Shown one piece after another: positions 6,204 through 14,247 of a DNA stretch of 47,118 nucleotides. Source of the stretch: Oscillospiraceae bacterium (GTDB lineage: Bacteria; Bacillota; Clostridia; Oscillospirales; Ruminococcaceae); assembly GCA_016288755.1 (NCBI GenBank), contig JAEELE010000068.1:1-47118 (forward strand), given 5' to 3'. Under the pieces are notes generated by a model. The model was not told the DNA's origin. It was given only the letters and a program-made list of their open reading frames with translations, and did no database searches. Every line of letters begins with the position of its first letter. Within the stretch, counting starts at the first letter, position 1. A program made the position numbers and the translations under genes.

Positions 6204-7585
6204 TCCATCAATTTTCGCTCGGCGGCTACAACATCGTGCTGGACGTCTGCTCAGGCGCAGTGCATGTTGTCGACCCGCTCGCTTATGACATGATCGCGCT
6301 CTATGAGGACACCCCGCGCGATGCGCTGATCGCGCAGATGCGTGAAAAATACAGGGATGACCCGGAGCTGGAGCCGAACGATTTCGACGAATGCTATGAC
6401 GATATCACCCGGCTGAAGGACGCGGGCAGGCTCTTTTCGCCCGACACCTTCGAGCCGATGGCGGGGACGCTCAAGGCAAAGACCGCGGGCGTCGTCAAGG
6501 CGCTGTGCATGCACATTGCGCACACCTGCAATCTCAACTGCTCTTACTGCTTTGCATCGCAGGGCAAATATCACGGCGAGCGCGCGGTCATGTCCTATGA
6601 GGTCGGCAGGCAGGCGCTCGATTTCCTCGTCGCCAATTCCGGCACACGGCACAATCTCGAGGTCGATTTCTTCGGCGGCGAGCCGCTGATGAATTTTCAG
6701 GTCGTCAAAGATCTGGTCGCCTATGCGCGCAGCATTGAGGGTGAGACGGGCAAGCATTTCCGCTTCACGCTGACGACCAACGGCATGCTGATCGACGACG
6801 ACGTGATCGACTTTGCCAACCGCGAGTGCAGCAATGTCGTGCTCTCGCTCGACGGCAGAAAAGAAGTGCACGACCGCTTCCGCGTCGACTTCGCGGGCAA
6901 CGGCAGCTGGGAGAAGATTGTGCCGAAATTTCAGAAGCTCGTCAAAGCGCGTGAGGGGAAGAATTACTACATGCGCGGCACGTTCACGCACGCGAACCCC
7001 GATTTTCTCGAGGATATCAAGGTCATGCTTGATCTCGGGTTCACCGAATTGAGCATGGAGCCGGTCGTCGCGGCGGCGGGCGACCCCTCCGCGCTGACCG
7101 AGGAGGATTTCCCCGTCGTCTGTCAGCAATATGAGGCGCTTGCGATGCTGATGCTCGAGCGTTCGCGCGCGGGCAAGCCCTTCACGTTCTATCACTACAT
7201 GCTCGACCTGACCGGCGGTCCGTGCATCTACAAGCGGATTTCGGGCTGCGGCTCGGGCACCGAGTACATGGCAGTGACCCCGTGGGGCGATCTGTACCCG
7301 TGTCACCAGTTTGTCGGCGAGGAGAAATTCCGGCTCGGCGATATCTGGCATGGCGTTGAAAACAAGCCCGTGCAGGACGATTTTGCCGCATGCAATGTCT
7401 ATGCGCGCGCCGAATGCCGGGACTGCTGGGCGCGGCTCTATTGCTCCGGCGGCTGCGCGGCGAATGCCTATCACGCGACCGGCTCGGTGCGCGGCGTCTA
7501 CGAATATGGCTGCCGGCTCTTCCGCAAGCGCATGGAGTGCGCGATCATGCTCGCCGTCGCAAAGCAGCTCGGAGATGACAAATGA
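6200..7585 (+). CDS. scfB: SCIFF thioether-forming radical SAM maturase (SPASM)
   Basis: 461 residues; the ATG at 6200 overlaps the hydrolase stop and follows AAAGGGG. The N-terminal about 95 residues are the peptide-binding (RRE-like) part. The radical SAM motif C-N-L-N-C-S-Y-C places Cys110, Cys114 and Cys117 on the SAM-binding 4Fe-4S cluster, followed by F-F-G-G-E-P for SAM binding. The C-terminal SPASM/twitch region carries the auxiliary-cluster cysteines (G-P-C-I-Y, G-C-G-S-G, Y-P-C-H-Q, A-C-N-V, E-C-R-D-C, L-Y-C-S-G-G-C, Y-G-C). Length and motifs fit the SCIFF maturase family, and the matching peptide lies upstream. Its stop overlaps the next gene's ATG as well, so three genes are coupled in a row. 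Confidence 0.95.
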   Translation: MIHQFSLGGYNIVLDVCSGAVHVVDPLAYDMIALYEDTPRDALIAQMREKYRDDPELEPNDFDECYDDITRLKDAGRLFSPDTFEPMAGTLKAKTAGVVKALCMHIAHTCNLNCSYCFASQGKYHGERAVMSYEVGRQALDFLVANSGTRHNLEVDFFGGEPLMNFQVVKDLVAYARSIEGETGKHFRFTLTTNGMLIDDDVIDFANRECSNVVLSLDGRKEVHDRFRVDFAGNGSWEKIVPKFQKLVKAREGKNYYMRGTFTHANPDFLEDIKVMLDLGFTELSMEPVVAAAGDPSALTEEDFPVVCQQYEALAMLMLERSRAGKPFTFYHYMLDLTGGPCIYKRISGCGSGTEYMAVTPWGDLYPCHQFVGEEKFRLGDIWHGVENKPVQDDFAACNVYARAECRDCWARLYCSGGCAANAYHATGSVRGVYEYGCRLFRKRMECAIMLAVAKQLGDDK

Positions 7586-8910
7586 CGACCCCAATCGCCG
7601 ATTTTGTCAGCAGATACGCCGATTCCGGACCGATTCGGATGCACATGCCCGGGCACAAGGGCATCGGCGCGGACTGCGCGCGCGACCTGACCGAGATCAG
7701 CGGCGCCGACGAGCTCTTTCACCCGACCGGCATCATCGCGGAGAGCGAGGCAAATGCGTCGGCGCTCTTTGGCTGCCGCACGCTCTATTCGGCGGAGGGC
7801 TCGTCGCTCTGCATCCGCGCGATGCTGTATCTCGCGGTGCGCTTTGCGGCGGAGCGGGGCTGTGCGCCGGTCATCATGGCGGCGCGCAATATCCACAAAG
7901 CCTATCTGACCGCGGCGGTGCTGCTGGATTTTCAGACGGTCTGGCTGCCGCCGGGGGAGAACTGCCTTTCTGCGCCGTTCGAGCGTGACATGCTGGAAAC
8001 CGCGTATCAGCGTGCAGATGCAAAGCCCTGCGCGCTCTATCTGACCAGCCCGGATTACCTCGGGAATATGTCGGATATTGCGCTTGCCGCCGATTTCTGC
8101 AGGCGGCACGGGATGCTGCTGCTGGTCGACAATGCCCACGGCGCCTATCTGCGCTTCCTGCCCGCGCCCTGCCACCCGACCGCCCTCGGCGCCGACCTCT
8201 GCTGCGATTCCGCACACAAGACGCTGCCCGTGCTCACCGGCGGCGCCTATCTGCATATTGCGGACAGTGCCCCGGCGGTCTGTCATGACGCGGCAAAATC
8301 CGCGATGGCGCTGTTTGCGTCGACCAGCCCGAGCTGGCTGATCCTGCAGTCGCTCGACCGCTGCAACGCGCTGCTCGAACAATCGTTTCCGGCGCAGATA
8401 CGCGCGTTTCTGCCTCTGCTCGACCGCATGAGGCAGCGGCTGACTGCCGCGGGCTGGGCGCTCTGCGGCGACGAGCCGATGAAGCTGACCCTCCAGCCGA
8501 AAGCGCGCGGATACACCGGCACGGAGCTCAGCGATATCCTCAAAAAATCGCGCATCTATGTTGAATTTGCGGATGCGGATTATCTCGTGATGATGCCCGC
8601 GCCCTGTCAGAGCGAGGCGGAGCTCAAGCATGTCTGCGATGTGCTCTGTGTGCTGCCAAAGCGCGAGCCGATCACCGAATGCCCGCCGCCGATCGCGCAG
8701 CCGGTCTTCGGGTGCACGCCGCGTCAGGCGATGCTTGCCCCGCATGAAACGCTGCCGCCCGCGCAGTGTGTCGGGCGCATCTGTGCGGAGACGGCGCTGA
8801 GCTGCCCGCCTGCCGTACCGGTCATAATTTGCGGCGAAGTGCTCACGATGCAAGCTGTTAACGCTTTACATTATTATAATGTAAACGAATGTTCCGTAGT
8901 TGTCCGCTGA
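7582..8910 (+). CDS. Orn/Lys/Arg decarboxylase-fold PLP enzyme
   Basis: A 442-residue fold-type I PLP enzyme. The family hallmarks are H-M-P-G-H-K-G (21-27), G-A-D-E-L near 41, the cofactor Asp183 in L-V-D-N-A-H-G, and the Schiff-base Lys213 in C-D-S-A-H-K-T-L-P. It belongs to the short Bacillus SpeA / YaaO-like branch (about 440-490 residues) rather than the 700-residue inducible decarboxylases. It probably decarboxylates arginine, lysine or ornithine, but the substrate is not readable. The ATG overlaps the maturase stop (ATGA). The last codons are AT-rich and contain a perfect 21-bp palindrome. Whether it serves the SCIFF pathway or only shares the transcript is open. Confidence 0.85.
   Translation: MTTPIADFVSRYADSGPIRMHMPGHKGIGADCARDLTEISGADELFHPTGIIAESEANASALFGCRTLYSAEGSSLCIRAMLYLAVRFAAERGCAPVIMAARNIHKAYLTAAVLLDFQTVWLPPGENCLSAPFERDMLETAYQRADAKPCALYLTSPDYLGNMSDIALAADFCRRHGMLLLVDNAHGAYLRFLPAPCHPTALGADLCCDSAHKTLPVLTGGAYLHIADSAPAVCHDAAKSAMALFASTSPSWLILQSLDRCNALLEQSFPAQIRAFLPLLDRMRQRLTAAGWALCGDEPMKLTLQPKARGYTGTELSDILKKSRIYVEFADADYLVMMPAPCQSEAELKHVCDVLCVLPKREPITECPPPIAQPVFGCTPRQAMLAPHETLPPAQCVGRICAETALSCPPAVPVIICGEVLTMQAVNALHYYNVNECSVVVR
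8865..8885. promoter_or_regulatory. Perfect 21-bp palindrome at the 3' end of the PLP-enzyme gene
   Basis: Arms TTTACATTAT and ATAATGTAAA flank a single T. It lies inside the last 16 codons of the PLP-enzyme gene and about 200 bp upstream of the xylanase promoter. The form is that of a repressor or activator site. It shares the core ATTAT-N-ATAAT with the candidate NrtR operator at 20687. No T-tract follows, so it is not a normal terminator. Confidence 0.45.
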
Positions 8911-9087
8911 GCAATTTTGATTTGTATTGTGCAATAACAATCAACTATATGATTTTGCCTATAACATTATAAGTTTTCCATAGGCTATTATCAATAAAGA
9001 CAACGTTAATTTTCCAGCCGTTTTTTGACAAAAACATAAAAAATGGGAAGAAACCGCAATTATTGGTTAGAATCGCAACAAAGACGC

Positions 9088-9116
9088 TTGACACAGCCCA
9101 AAATTTGTGGTAAACT
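9088..9116 (+). promoter_or_regulatory. Promoter of the GH11 xylanase gene
   Basis: TTGACA, 17 bp, TAAACT, leaving a leader of about 90 nt. The 299-bp gap 8911-9209 is AT-rich and holds this promoter. I see no terminator with a T-tract for the upstream PLP-enzyme gene in it. Confidence 0.8.
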
Positions 9117-9209
9117 AAAATTGTGCAAAGGTGTGAGGGGGAATCCGCATCGTGCACTTGTTTTGGGTAAATCACATAGGGCCACATGAAAAAACGGAGG
9201 GGAATTATC

Positions 9210-10841
9210 ATGAAGAAGAATCTGATGGGTCTTTTGGCGGCGACTGCATTCGCATTCACGTCCATGACCGCACTGCCCGGCAATGCCGCATCCGGCGATG
9301 TGTTCAGTGTCGGCAACGGCAGAAACCAGTACAAGGGCGAATCTGAAGGCTACAGCTACGAGATCTGGCTCGACAACACCGGCGGCAGCGGCTCGATGAC
9401 ACTCGGTCCGGGCGCTACCTTCAAGGCTGAGTGGAGCGCATCTGTCGCGCGCGGCAACTATCTCGCACGCCGCGGTCTGTCCTTCGGCTCGACCAAGGTC
9501 GCGACCGATTACGAGTATATCGGCATGGACTACGAAGCATCCTACCAGCAGACCGGCAGCGCACAGGGCAACTCCCGTCTCTGCGTCTACGGCTGGTTTG
9601 AGAATAAGGGTGCTCCCGGCAACCCGCCGCTCGTTGAGTATTACATCATTGAGGACTGGGTCGACTGGTGCCCGGATTCCAACAACTACAAGATGTACAC
9701 AATCGACGACGCACAGTACAAGGTCTTCCAGATGGATCACACCGGTCCGGATATCCACGGTCAGAACTCCACCTTCAAGCAGTATTACAGCGTCCGTCAG
9801 CAGAAGAGAAAGTCCGGTCACATCACCGTTTCCGATCACTTCAAGGCTTGGAAGGAGCAGGGCTGGGGCATCGGTCTTCTCTATGAGGTCGCACTGAACG
9901 CGGAAGGCTACCAGAGCAGCGGCGTTGCAAACGTCACCAAGCTGGATGTCTACACCAAGGATCCGGGTTCGACCGGCTCGAATCCGTCCACCGGCACGAC
10001 CGTTCCGACTGAGCCGGCACCGACGATCGAGACTTCCAGTCCGAAGAGCGGCGACGGCAGCCTCACCGACAACTTCGACAACGGCAGCTCCGACTGGGCA
10101 GGCCGCGGCGAGAGCGTCAGCGTCGGCGTCACGAAAGACTTTGCACACAGCGGCGATTCCTCGCTCTATGTCTCCGGCAGAACGGACACATGGCAGGGCT
10201 TCAGCGGCAAGAGCGATGAGCTCAAGGCAGGCGGCACCTACGACATCTCCGCCTATGTCGGCTACAACGACCCGAATTATTCGTCGATCTCCTTCACGAT
10301 GGGTCTGCAGTACACGGCAAACGGCAAGGAGAATTACGACAATCTGTTCAAGGCAGAGACGACAAGCGGCAAGTGGACAGAGCTCGGCGGCACCTTTGAG
10401 GTTCCGGCGGGTGCGACCGATATCAGCATCTACATTCAGACGGACTACGACGACAGCTCGACGGCAAAGCTCCCGTTCTTCCTTGACGATGTCAAGCTGA
10501 CCGGCGATTCGATCCACGACGTCACCACCACAACAACCACCACGACCACAACGACCACCACCACAACGACCACCACGACGACTCCCGAGACCACGACCAC
10601 GACCTCTTCGACCCCGTCTACGCCCGGTCCGGAGATCGGTCTGGCAGGCGACGTTGACCTGAGCGGCGACGTGAACGTGGCAGACGCTGTTCTGCTGGCG
10701 CGTGCACTTGCTGAGGATAAGGACGTTGTTGTGAGCGCACAGGGCAGAGCCAATGCGAATGTCAACGGCGACAGCAATGTTGACAGCGACGACCTGACCA
10801 TGATCCTCGAGTATCTCGCAGGCATCAAGCAGTCCCTGTAA
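9210..10841 (+). CDS. Dockerin-bearing GH11 endo-1,4-beta-xylanase
   Basis: A 543-residue secreted enzyme. The ATG at 9210 follows GGAGGGG by 7 nt; the upstream ATG at 9186 contains that site and is rejected. The signal peptide ends near G-N-A-A (about 26). The GH11 jelly-roll is about 30-250 with nucleophile Glu143 in P-L-V-E-Y-Y and acid/base Glu232 in A-E-G-Y-Q-S-S-G. A CBM22/CBM4_9-like module follows (about 283-440), then a linker of about 20 consecutive Thr (10524-10585, a repetitive ACN-codon tract prone to length change), and a type I dockerin (478-543). The dockerin and CBM resemble those of the GH43 enzyme at 2174, so both should dock on the same scaffoldin and attack xylan together. 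Confidence 0.95.
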   Translation: MKKNLMGLLAATAFAFTSMTALPGNAASGDVFSVGNGRNQYKGESEGYSYEIWLDNTGGSGSMTLGPGATFKAEWSASVARGNYLARRGLSFGSTKVATDYEYIGMDYEASYQQTGSAQGNSRLCVYGWFENKGAPGNPPLVEYYIIEDWVDWCPDSNNYKMYTIDDAQYKVFQMDHTGPDIHGQNSTFKQYYSVRQQKRKSGHITVSDHFKAWKEQGWGIGLLYEVALNAEGYQSSGVANVTKLDVYTKDPGSTGSNPSTGTTVPTEPAPTIETSSPKSGDGSLTDNFDNGSSDWAGRGESVSVGVTKDFAHSGDSSLYVSGRTDTWQGFSGKSDELKAGGTYDISAYVGYNDPNYSSISFTMGLQYTANGKENYDNLFKAETTSGKWTELGGTFEVPAGATDISIYIQTDYDDSSTAKLPFFLDDVKLTGDSIHDVTTTTTTTTTTTTTTTTTTTTPETTTTTSSTPSTPGPEIGLAGDVDLSGDVNVADAVLLARALAEDKDVVVSAQGRANANVNGDSNVDSDDLTMILEYLAGIKQSL

Positions 10842-10851
10842 TCATTCAGAC

Positions 10852-10884
10852 AAATCCCCGTCCTGTGCGCAGGACGGGGATTCC
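10852..10884 (+). terminator. Xylanase terminator hairpin, proximal copy
   Basis: AAATCCCCGTCCTG and a facing CAGGACGGGGATT form a strong stem 11 bp after the stop codon. The T-tract is replaced by the left end of repeat copy B. The identical 33 bp recur at 11117-11149 on the other side of the repeat. Confidence 0.8.
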
Positions 10885-11116
10885 AGTTTGTCGATAAAGT
10901 GCTTTTGATGTGCCTGCGGCACATTTTTGCGGGGACGCTGTCCCCGCACCCCTGCCAAAGGGATACTATCCCTTTGGAATCCCGTTTTGTGCGAATTCCA
11001 CGCTGATACGTTATTTCCGTCATAATGGGATTCTTAAGGGGCAGTGCCCCTTAAGCAGGGGTTTGGGGACAGAGTCCCCAATATAATCCGTCGGAGACAC
11101 CTTTTTCTACAGCCTG
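10884..11116 (+). repeat. Family 1 hairpin-rich interspersed repeat, copy B (complete, 233 bp)
   Basis: Termini CAGTTTGTCGATAAAG (10884-10899) and CTTTTTCTACAGCCTG (11101-11116) are inverted repeats matching at 12 of 16 bases. Inside is a chain of perfect stems: GTGCC/GGCAC, GCGGGGAC/GTCCCCGC, CAAAGGGAT/ATCCCTTTG, CTTAAGGGGC/GCCCCTTAAG and TGGGGAC/GTCCCCA. No ORF of note. It is flanked on both sides by the same 33-bp terminator hairpin. Size, inverted ends and lack of coding capacity are those of a MITE-like non-autonomous element. Confidence 0.9.
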
Positions 11117-11155
11117 AAATCCCCGTCCTGTGCGCAGGACGGGGATTCCTGTTTC
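11117..11155 (+). terminator. Xylanase terminator hairpin, distal copy with tail
   Basis: Identical over 33 bp to 10852-10884, followed by TGTTTCTG. This copy keeps the tail and is probably the original end of the terminator. Confidence 0.75.
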
Positions 11156-11246
11156 TGTGCGCGGATTGAGGCGCCTGCGGATTTTGCGGGGGCTGTCCGG
11201 GCGCCCCTGCCCTCTCGCGTCGACGGGTCTCCGGGCACGCAGACGT

Positions 11247-12263
11247 TCATCTGCCGCGGATACGCTGCGCAAGAAAGCGGAGGGCTGCTGTTTTCAAAAG
11301 CAAAGCCCCGCACATGCAGAGCAGATCGGATGCGGATGCGAAGCGCAGCGCGTTCATGCTGGAAAGCGGCGAATACAGAAACCACGCTGCGAACGCCGGA
11401 TATGCTCCGCTGAGAAACGCACCGATGCCGACCAGCAGTACCGCCGCCGAAATGACCGCGGGCGTTCTGCGCAGCAGCACCGAAAGCGCGCAGACCACCA
11501 TTGCAAATGCTGCTGCCGCCAGCATCCGGAGCACGGCGCAGAGGAGCATACCCGACCGCACGGTGAGATCGAGCGCGCACTGCTCAAATCCGGTCAGGCT
11601 CTGGATCGGTACATCCAGCGCGCCGAAATCCCAGCGATACGCGAAAACCGCAAACTGTAAGCCGGAGCATACCGCTGTCAGAAAGACGGAGAGCAGGACC
11701 GCATTCAGCAGCTTTGCCGAAATCAACTGTTTTCTGCCGATTGCCGCGGGGCAGAGAATCTGCTCCATGCCGCACTGTGCGTCGCCGAGCATCAGCATCG
11801 GCAGCAAAAACAGCAGCCCGAGCAGCGATGCCCAGTTCATGCCGAATTTTCGCAGATAATCGGTCAGCTCAAGATCATAGGTCAGCACCGGATGCTTCTC
11901 CCTGCAGGACGCAAGGCGGCTGTACTTGGATTCCAGTTCCGCGAGCGCATTGTGCCGCAGAGAGGCAAGCAGACGCTCTTTCCGCGATTCCTCCGTATAT
12001 ACGCCGTCGCCGGGCTGCATCTGCTCGGCGGCTTTTTGCTGTTCCGCGCGGATTGCCTGCGCGGTCTCCTCCGAATATGCCCCCGCGTATTTTTCGATGT
12101 ATTCCGCATAGAGCTGCGCATCGAAGGTGTATTGCTTTGCAGGCTGCGCAAAACAGGCAATGCCGAGCTGAAGCAGGAGCGCACAGAGAATCAGAAGCCA
12201 GCCTCTTCCGGCAATCAGCAGCTTCTGCCGCTCCCATCTGCAGCAAACAGACAGTCTGCTCAT
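11247..12263 (-). CDS. ABC-2 type transporter permease, last gene of the exporter operon
   Basis: A 338-residue membrane protein. A first hydrophobic segment (about 20-40) is followed by a long extracytoplasmic loop rich in Glu/Ala/Gln (about 42-140). Five or so hydrophobic segments then follow up to the end (L-L-G-L-L-F-L-L-P-M, L-L-S-V-F-L-T-A, M-L-L-C-A-V-L-R-M-L-A, V-I-S-A-A-V-L-L-V-G). This is the ABC-2 permease layout. Its start overlaps the ATPase stop (ATGA). It pairs with the permease at 13105 around the shared ATPase. The substrate is unknown. Confidence 0.75.
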   Translation of the reverse strand: MSRLSVCCRWERQKLLIAGRGWLLILCALLLQLGIACFAQPAKQYTFDAQLYAEYIEKYAGAYSEETAQAIRAEQQKAAEQMQPGDGVYTEESRKERLLASLRHNALAELESKYSRLASCREKHPVLTYDLELTDYLRKFGMNWASLLGLLFLLPMLMLGDAQCGMEQILCPAAIGRKQLISAKLLNAVLLSVFLTAVCSGLQFAVFAYRWDFGALDVPIQSLTGFEQCALDLTVRSGMLLCAVLRMLAAAAFAMVVCALSVLLRRTPAVISAAVLLVGIGAFLSGAYPAFAAWFLYSPLSSMNALRFASASDLLCMCGALLLKTAALRFLAQRIRGR

Positions 12264-13126
12264 ACGCCGTCGCCCCCGAACAGATACAGATACACATCCT
12301 CGAGATTCGGCGTGCGGGGCTGCGCGTCCGGTGCGGGCGGTGTATCGGTTGCAATACGCACCGCAGTCTGTCCGCTGCGGCTGACCAGACAGGAGCGCGG
12401 GTATTGATCGAGCAGTGCTTCGAGTGCATCCGCATCGGGCATGACCTCCCAGACCCTGCCCTCCATCTGCTGCACCAGCGCCGGAACGGTATCCTTGGCG
12501 AGCAGTCTGCCGTGATGCAGCAGCAGCACCTCCTTGGCGATCGTCTCAATATCGGAAACGATATGCGTGCAGAAAATGACTGTGATCGCATCGGAGAGCC
12601 GCCGCACCAGATTGCGGAAGCGCACGCGCTCCTTCGGGTCAAGCCCGGCGGTCGGCTCGTCCAGCACGAGAATGTTCGGCTGATTGATCAGCGCCTGCGC
12701 CAGCCCGAGCCGCTGCCGCATGCCGCCGGAAAAGGTTCTGATCTTCCGGTTGCGGTGCTCCGTGAGATTGACCGATTCGAGCAGCGATGCACAGCGTTCC
12801 GCCTGCTCCTTGCGCGGCACGCATTTCATGTCACACAGATAACGCATCAGCTCCGCCGCCGTAAACTCCGGATAAAACCCCGGATGCTGCGGCATATAGC
12901 CGATCTGTGCGCGGAAGCGTTCGCCCATTTCGGCGGTGTGTTCACCGTTGAACAGAATCTCACCGTCTGTCGGCGCAAGCAGTCCGACCAGCATATGCAT
13001 CATCGTGCTTTTTCCCGCGCCGTTGGGTCCGAGCAGCGCGTAGATGCCGCTGTCCAGCTCCGCGCTGAAGTGATCGAGCGCGCAGAATTTTCCGTAGTAT
13101 TTTGTCAGACCTTTGAAGCAGAGCAT
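12260..13126 (-). CDS. ABC transporter ATP-binding protein
   Basis: 288 residues with a complete nucleotide-binding domain: Walker A G-P-N-G-A-G-K-S (33-40), Q-loop Y-M-P-Q, signature F-S-G-G-M-R-Q-R, Walker B I-L-V-L-D-E-P-T-A-G-L-D, and switch His in F-C-T-H-I-V-S-D. It is of the CcmA/drug-exporter type and energises the two permeases that flank it. The gene overlaps the upstream permease by 22 bp and the downstream one by 4 bp. The C-terminal about 70 residues, after the ATPase core, are a small accessory domain. Confidence 0.92.
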   Translation of the reverse strand: MLCFKGLTKYYGKFCALDHFSAELDSGIYALLGPNGAGKSTMMHMLVGLLAPTDGEILFNGEHTAEMGERFRAQIGYMPQHPGFYPEFTAAELMRYLCDMKCVPRKEQAERCASLLESVNLTEHRNRKIRTFSGGMRQRLGLAQALINQPNILVLDEPTAGLDPKERVRFRNLVRRLSDAITVIFCTHIVSDIETIAKEVLLLHHGRLLAKDTVPALVQQMEGRVWEVMPDADALEALLDQYPRSCLVSRSGQTAVRIATDTPPAPDAQPRTPNLEDVYLYLFGGDGV

Positions 13127-14247
13127 GATTTCACCCGCTTTCGTTCATGGATCGGTGCGGTACAGACCGCGAAGGCAGCAGCCAGCAGCAGCAATGTGAT
13201 GCCGACCGTGCAGCCGACCGATAAAAAGACCCGATCGACCGGATACCCGAGCACATTGACCGTTTCATACTGTGCGAAATAGTCAATGGGATAGGACAGC
13301 CGGATCAGCCCGATCTGTTTCAGCAGCAGCGCCGCAGACGGCACCGTTTCACCGAGCTCACACAGCATGACCGGAACCGCGGCGAACAGGCAGGTCACGC
13401 CGAACACCGCCCCCGATCTGCGCAGAAAGCAGGAGGTGAGCGCGGTCAGCGACACGGCCCATGCGCCGATCAGCGCACGCATCATTGCCGTGATCACGGC
13501 AAATCCGAGCAGCGTCATCGCATAGGGGCAGCTCCGACAGGACATCACGCACTGCACGGGCGCGAGAAACAGCCGGAAGCTCAGCCCGGTGCGAAGCCAG
13601 ACGAGCAGGTAGTTCAGCGCGGTATCGATCACGGAAAGCAGCGCCGCGCAGAGCATGCCGCCCGCGATCTTGCGCAGGAACAGCCCGCTTTTGCCGCGCT
13701 GCGTACAATACAGCACCTGATACATGCCGCTCTCATGCTCTGCCGCAAAGAGCGGGGAAAGCATCGTGCAGAGGATCAGCAGCCAGAGATACTGCATCGG
13801 CTTGTCATCATTGACATTGAGGCAGGCGAGCTCCAGCCTGCGCGCATCGGTGACGCGGTATTCCCGCTTCCGGTTATAGAGCTTCAGCGCTCGTGTGATA
13901 TCGCGCCGTTCGTATTCTGTGTGCGCGTTTTCCAGATCACGGTACATCGTTTTGACATGCGCCCGGAGCGTGTCCTCATGCTCGCGGTACATGCCGACCG
14001 ATTTCAGCATGACCGTGAGCACCGCCTGCTCTGCGGGTTCCGCAGAATCAAGCCGCTGTGTCATGTCTGCCTCGGCTTCGTCAAGCGGCAGATCGAAATA
14101 TGCTGCGGTCAGCGTTCGCTCCGCGCGCCGTGTGTCTGCGTCCGCCCAATCATTGCGCAGGCTGAGCAGCACGACCGCCAGCAGCGACAGCCCGAAGACG
14201 ATCCACAGCTCTTTGCGCATCAGCAGCTTTTTCAGCTCGTATCTCAT
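13105..14247 (-). CDS. ABC-2 type transporter permease
   Basis: 380 residues. A first hydrophobic segment (about 14-29) precedes a charged extracytoplasmic region (about 32-155, D-W-A-D-A-D-T-R-R-A-E-R and following). Five or more membrane segments follow from about 157 to 368. The topology and the overlap with the ATPase gene identify it as an exporter permease. Its start lies 4 bp inside the lipoprotein gene before it, so the lipoprotein, permease, ATPase and second permease are made together. Confidence 0.75.
   Translation of the reverse strand: MRYELKKLLMRKELWIVFGLSLLAVVLLSLRNDWADADTRRAERTLTAAYFDLPLDEAEADMTQRLDSAEPAEQAVLTVMLKSVGMYREHEDTLRAHVKTMYRDLENAHTEYERRDITRALKLYNRKREYRVTDARRLELACLNVNDDKPMQYLWLLILCTMLSPLFAAEHESGMYQVLYCTQRGKSGLFLRKIAGGMLCAALLSVIDTALNYLLVWLRTGLSFRLFLAPVQCVMSCRSCPYAMTLLGFAVITAMMRALIGAWAVSLTALTSCFLRRSGAVFGVTCLFAAVPVMLCELGETVPSAALLLKQIGLIRLSYPIDYFAQYETVNVLGYPVDRVFLSVGCTVGITLLLLAAAFAVCTAPIHERKRVKSCSASKV

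Noticed and set aside
10884-11116. Riboswitch or simple intergenic terminator cluster
   Set aside because: The same sequence occurs beside unrelated genes, always downstream of a stop codon, in both orientations and with inverted terminal repeats; this points to an inserted element.
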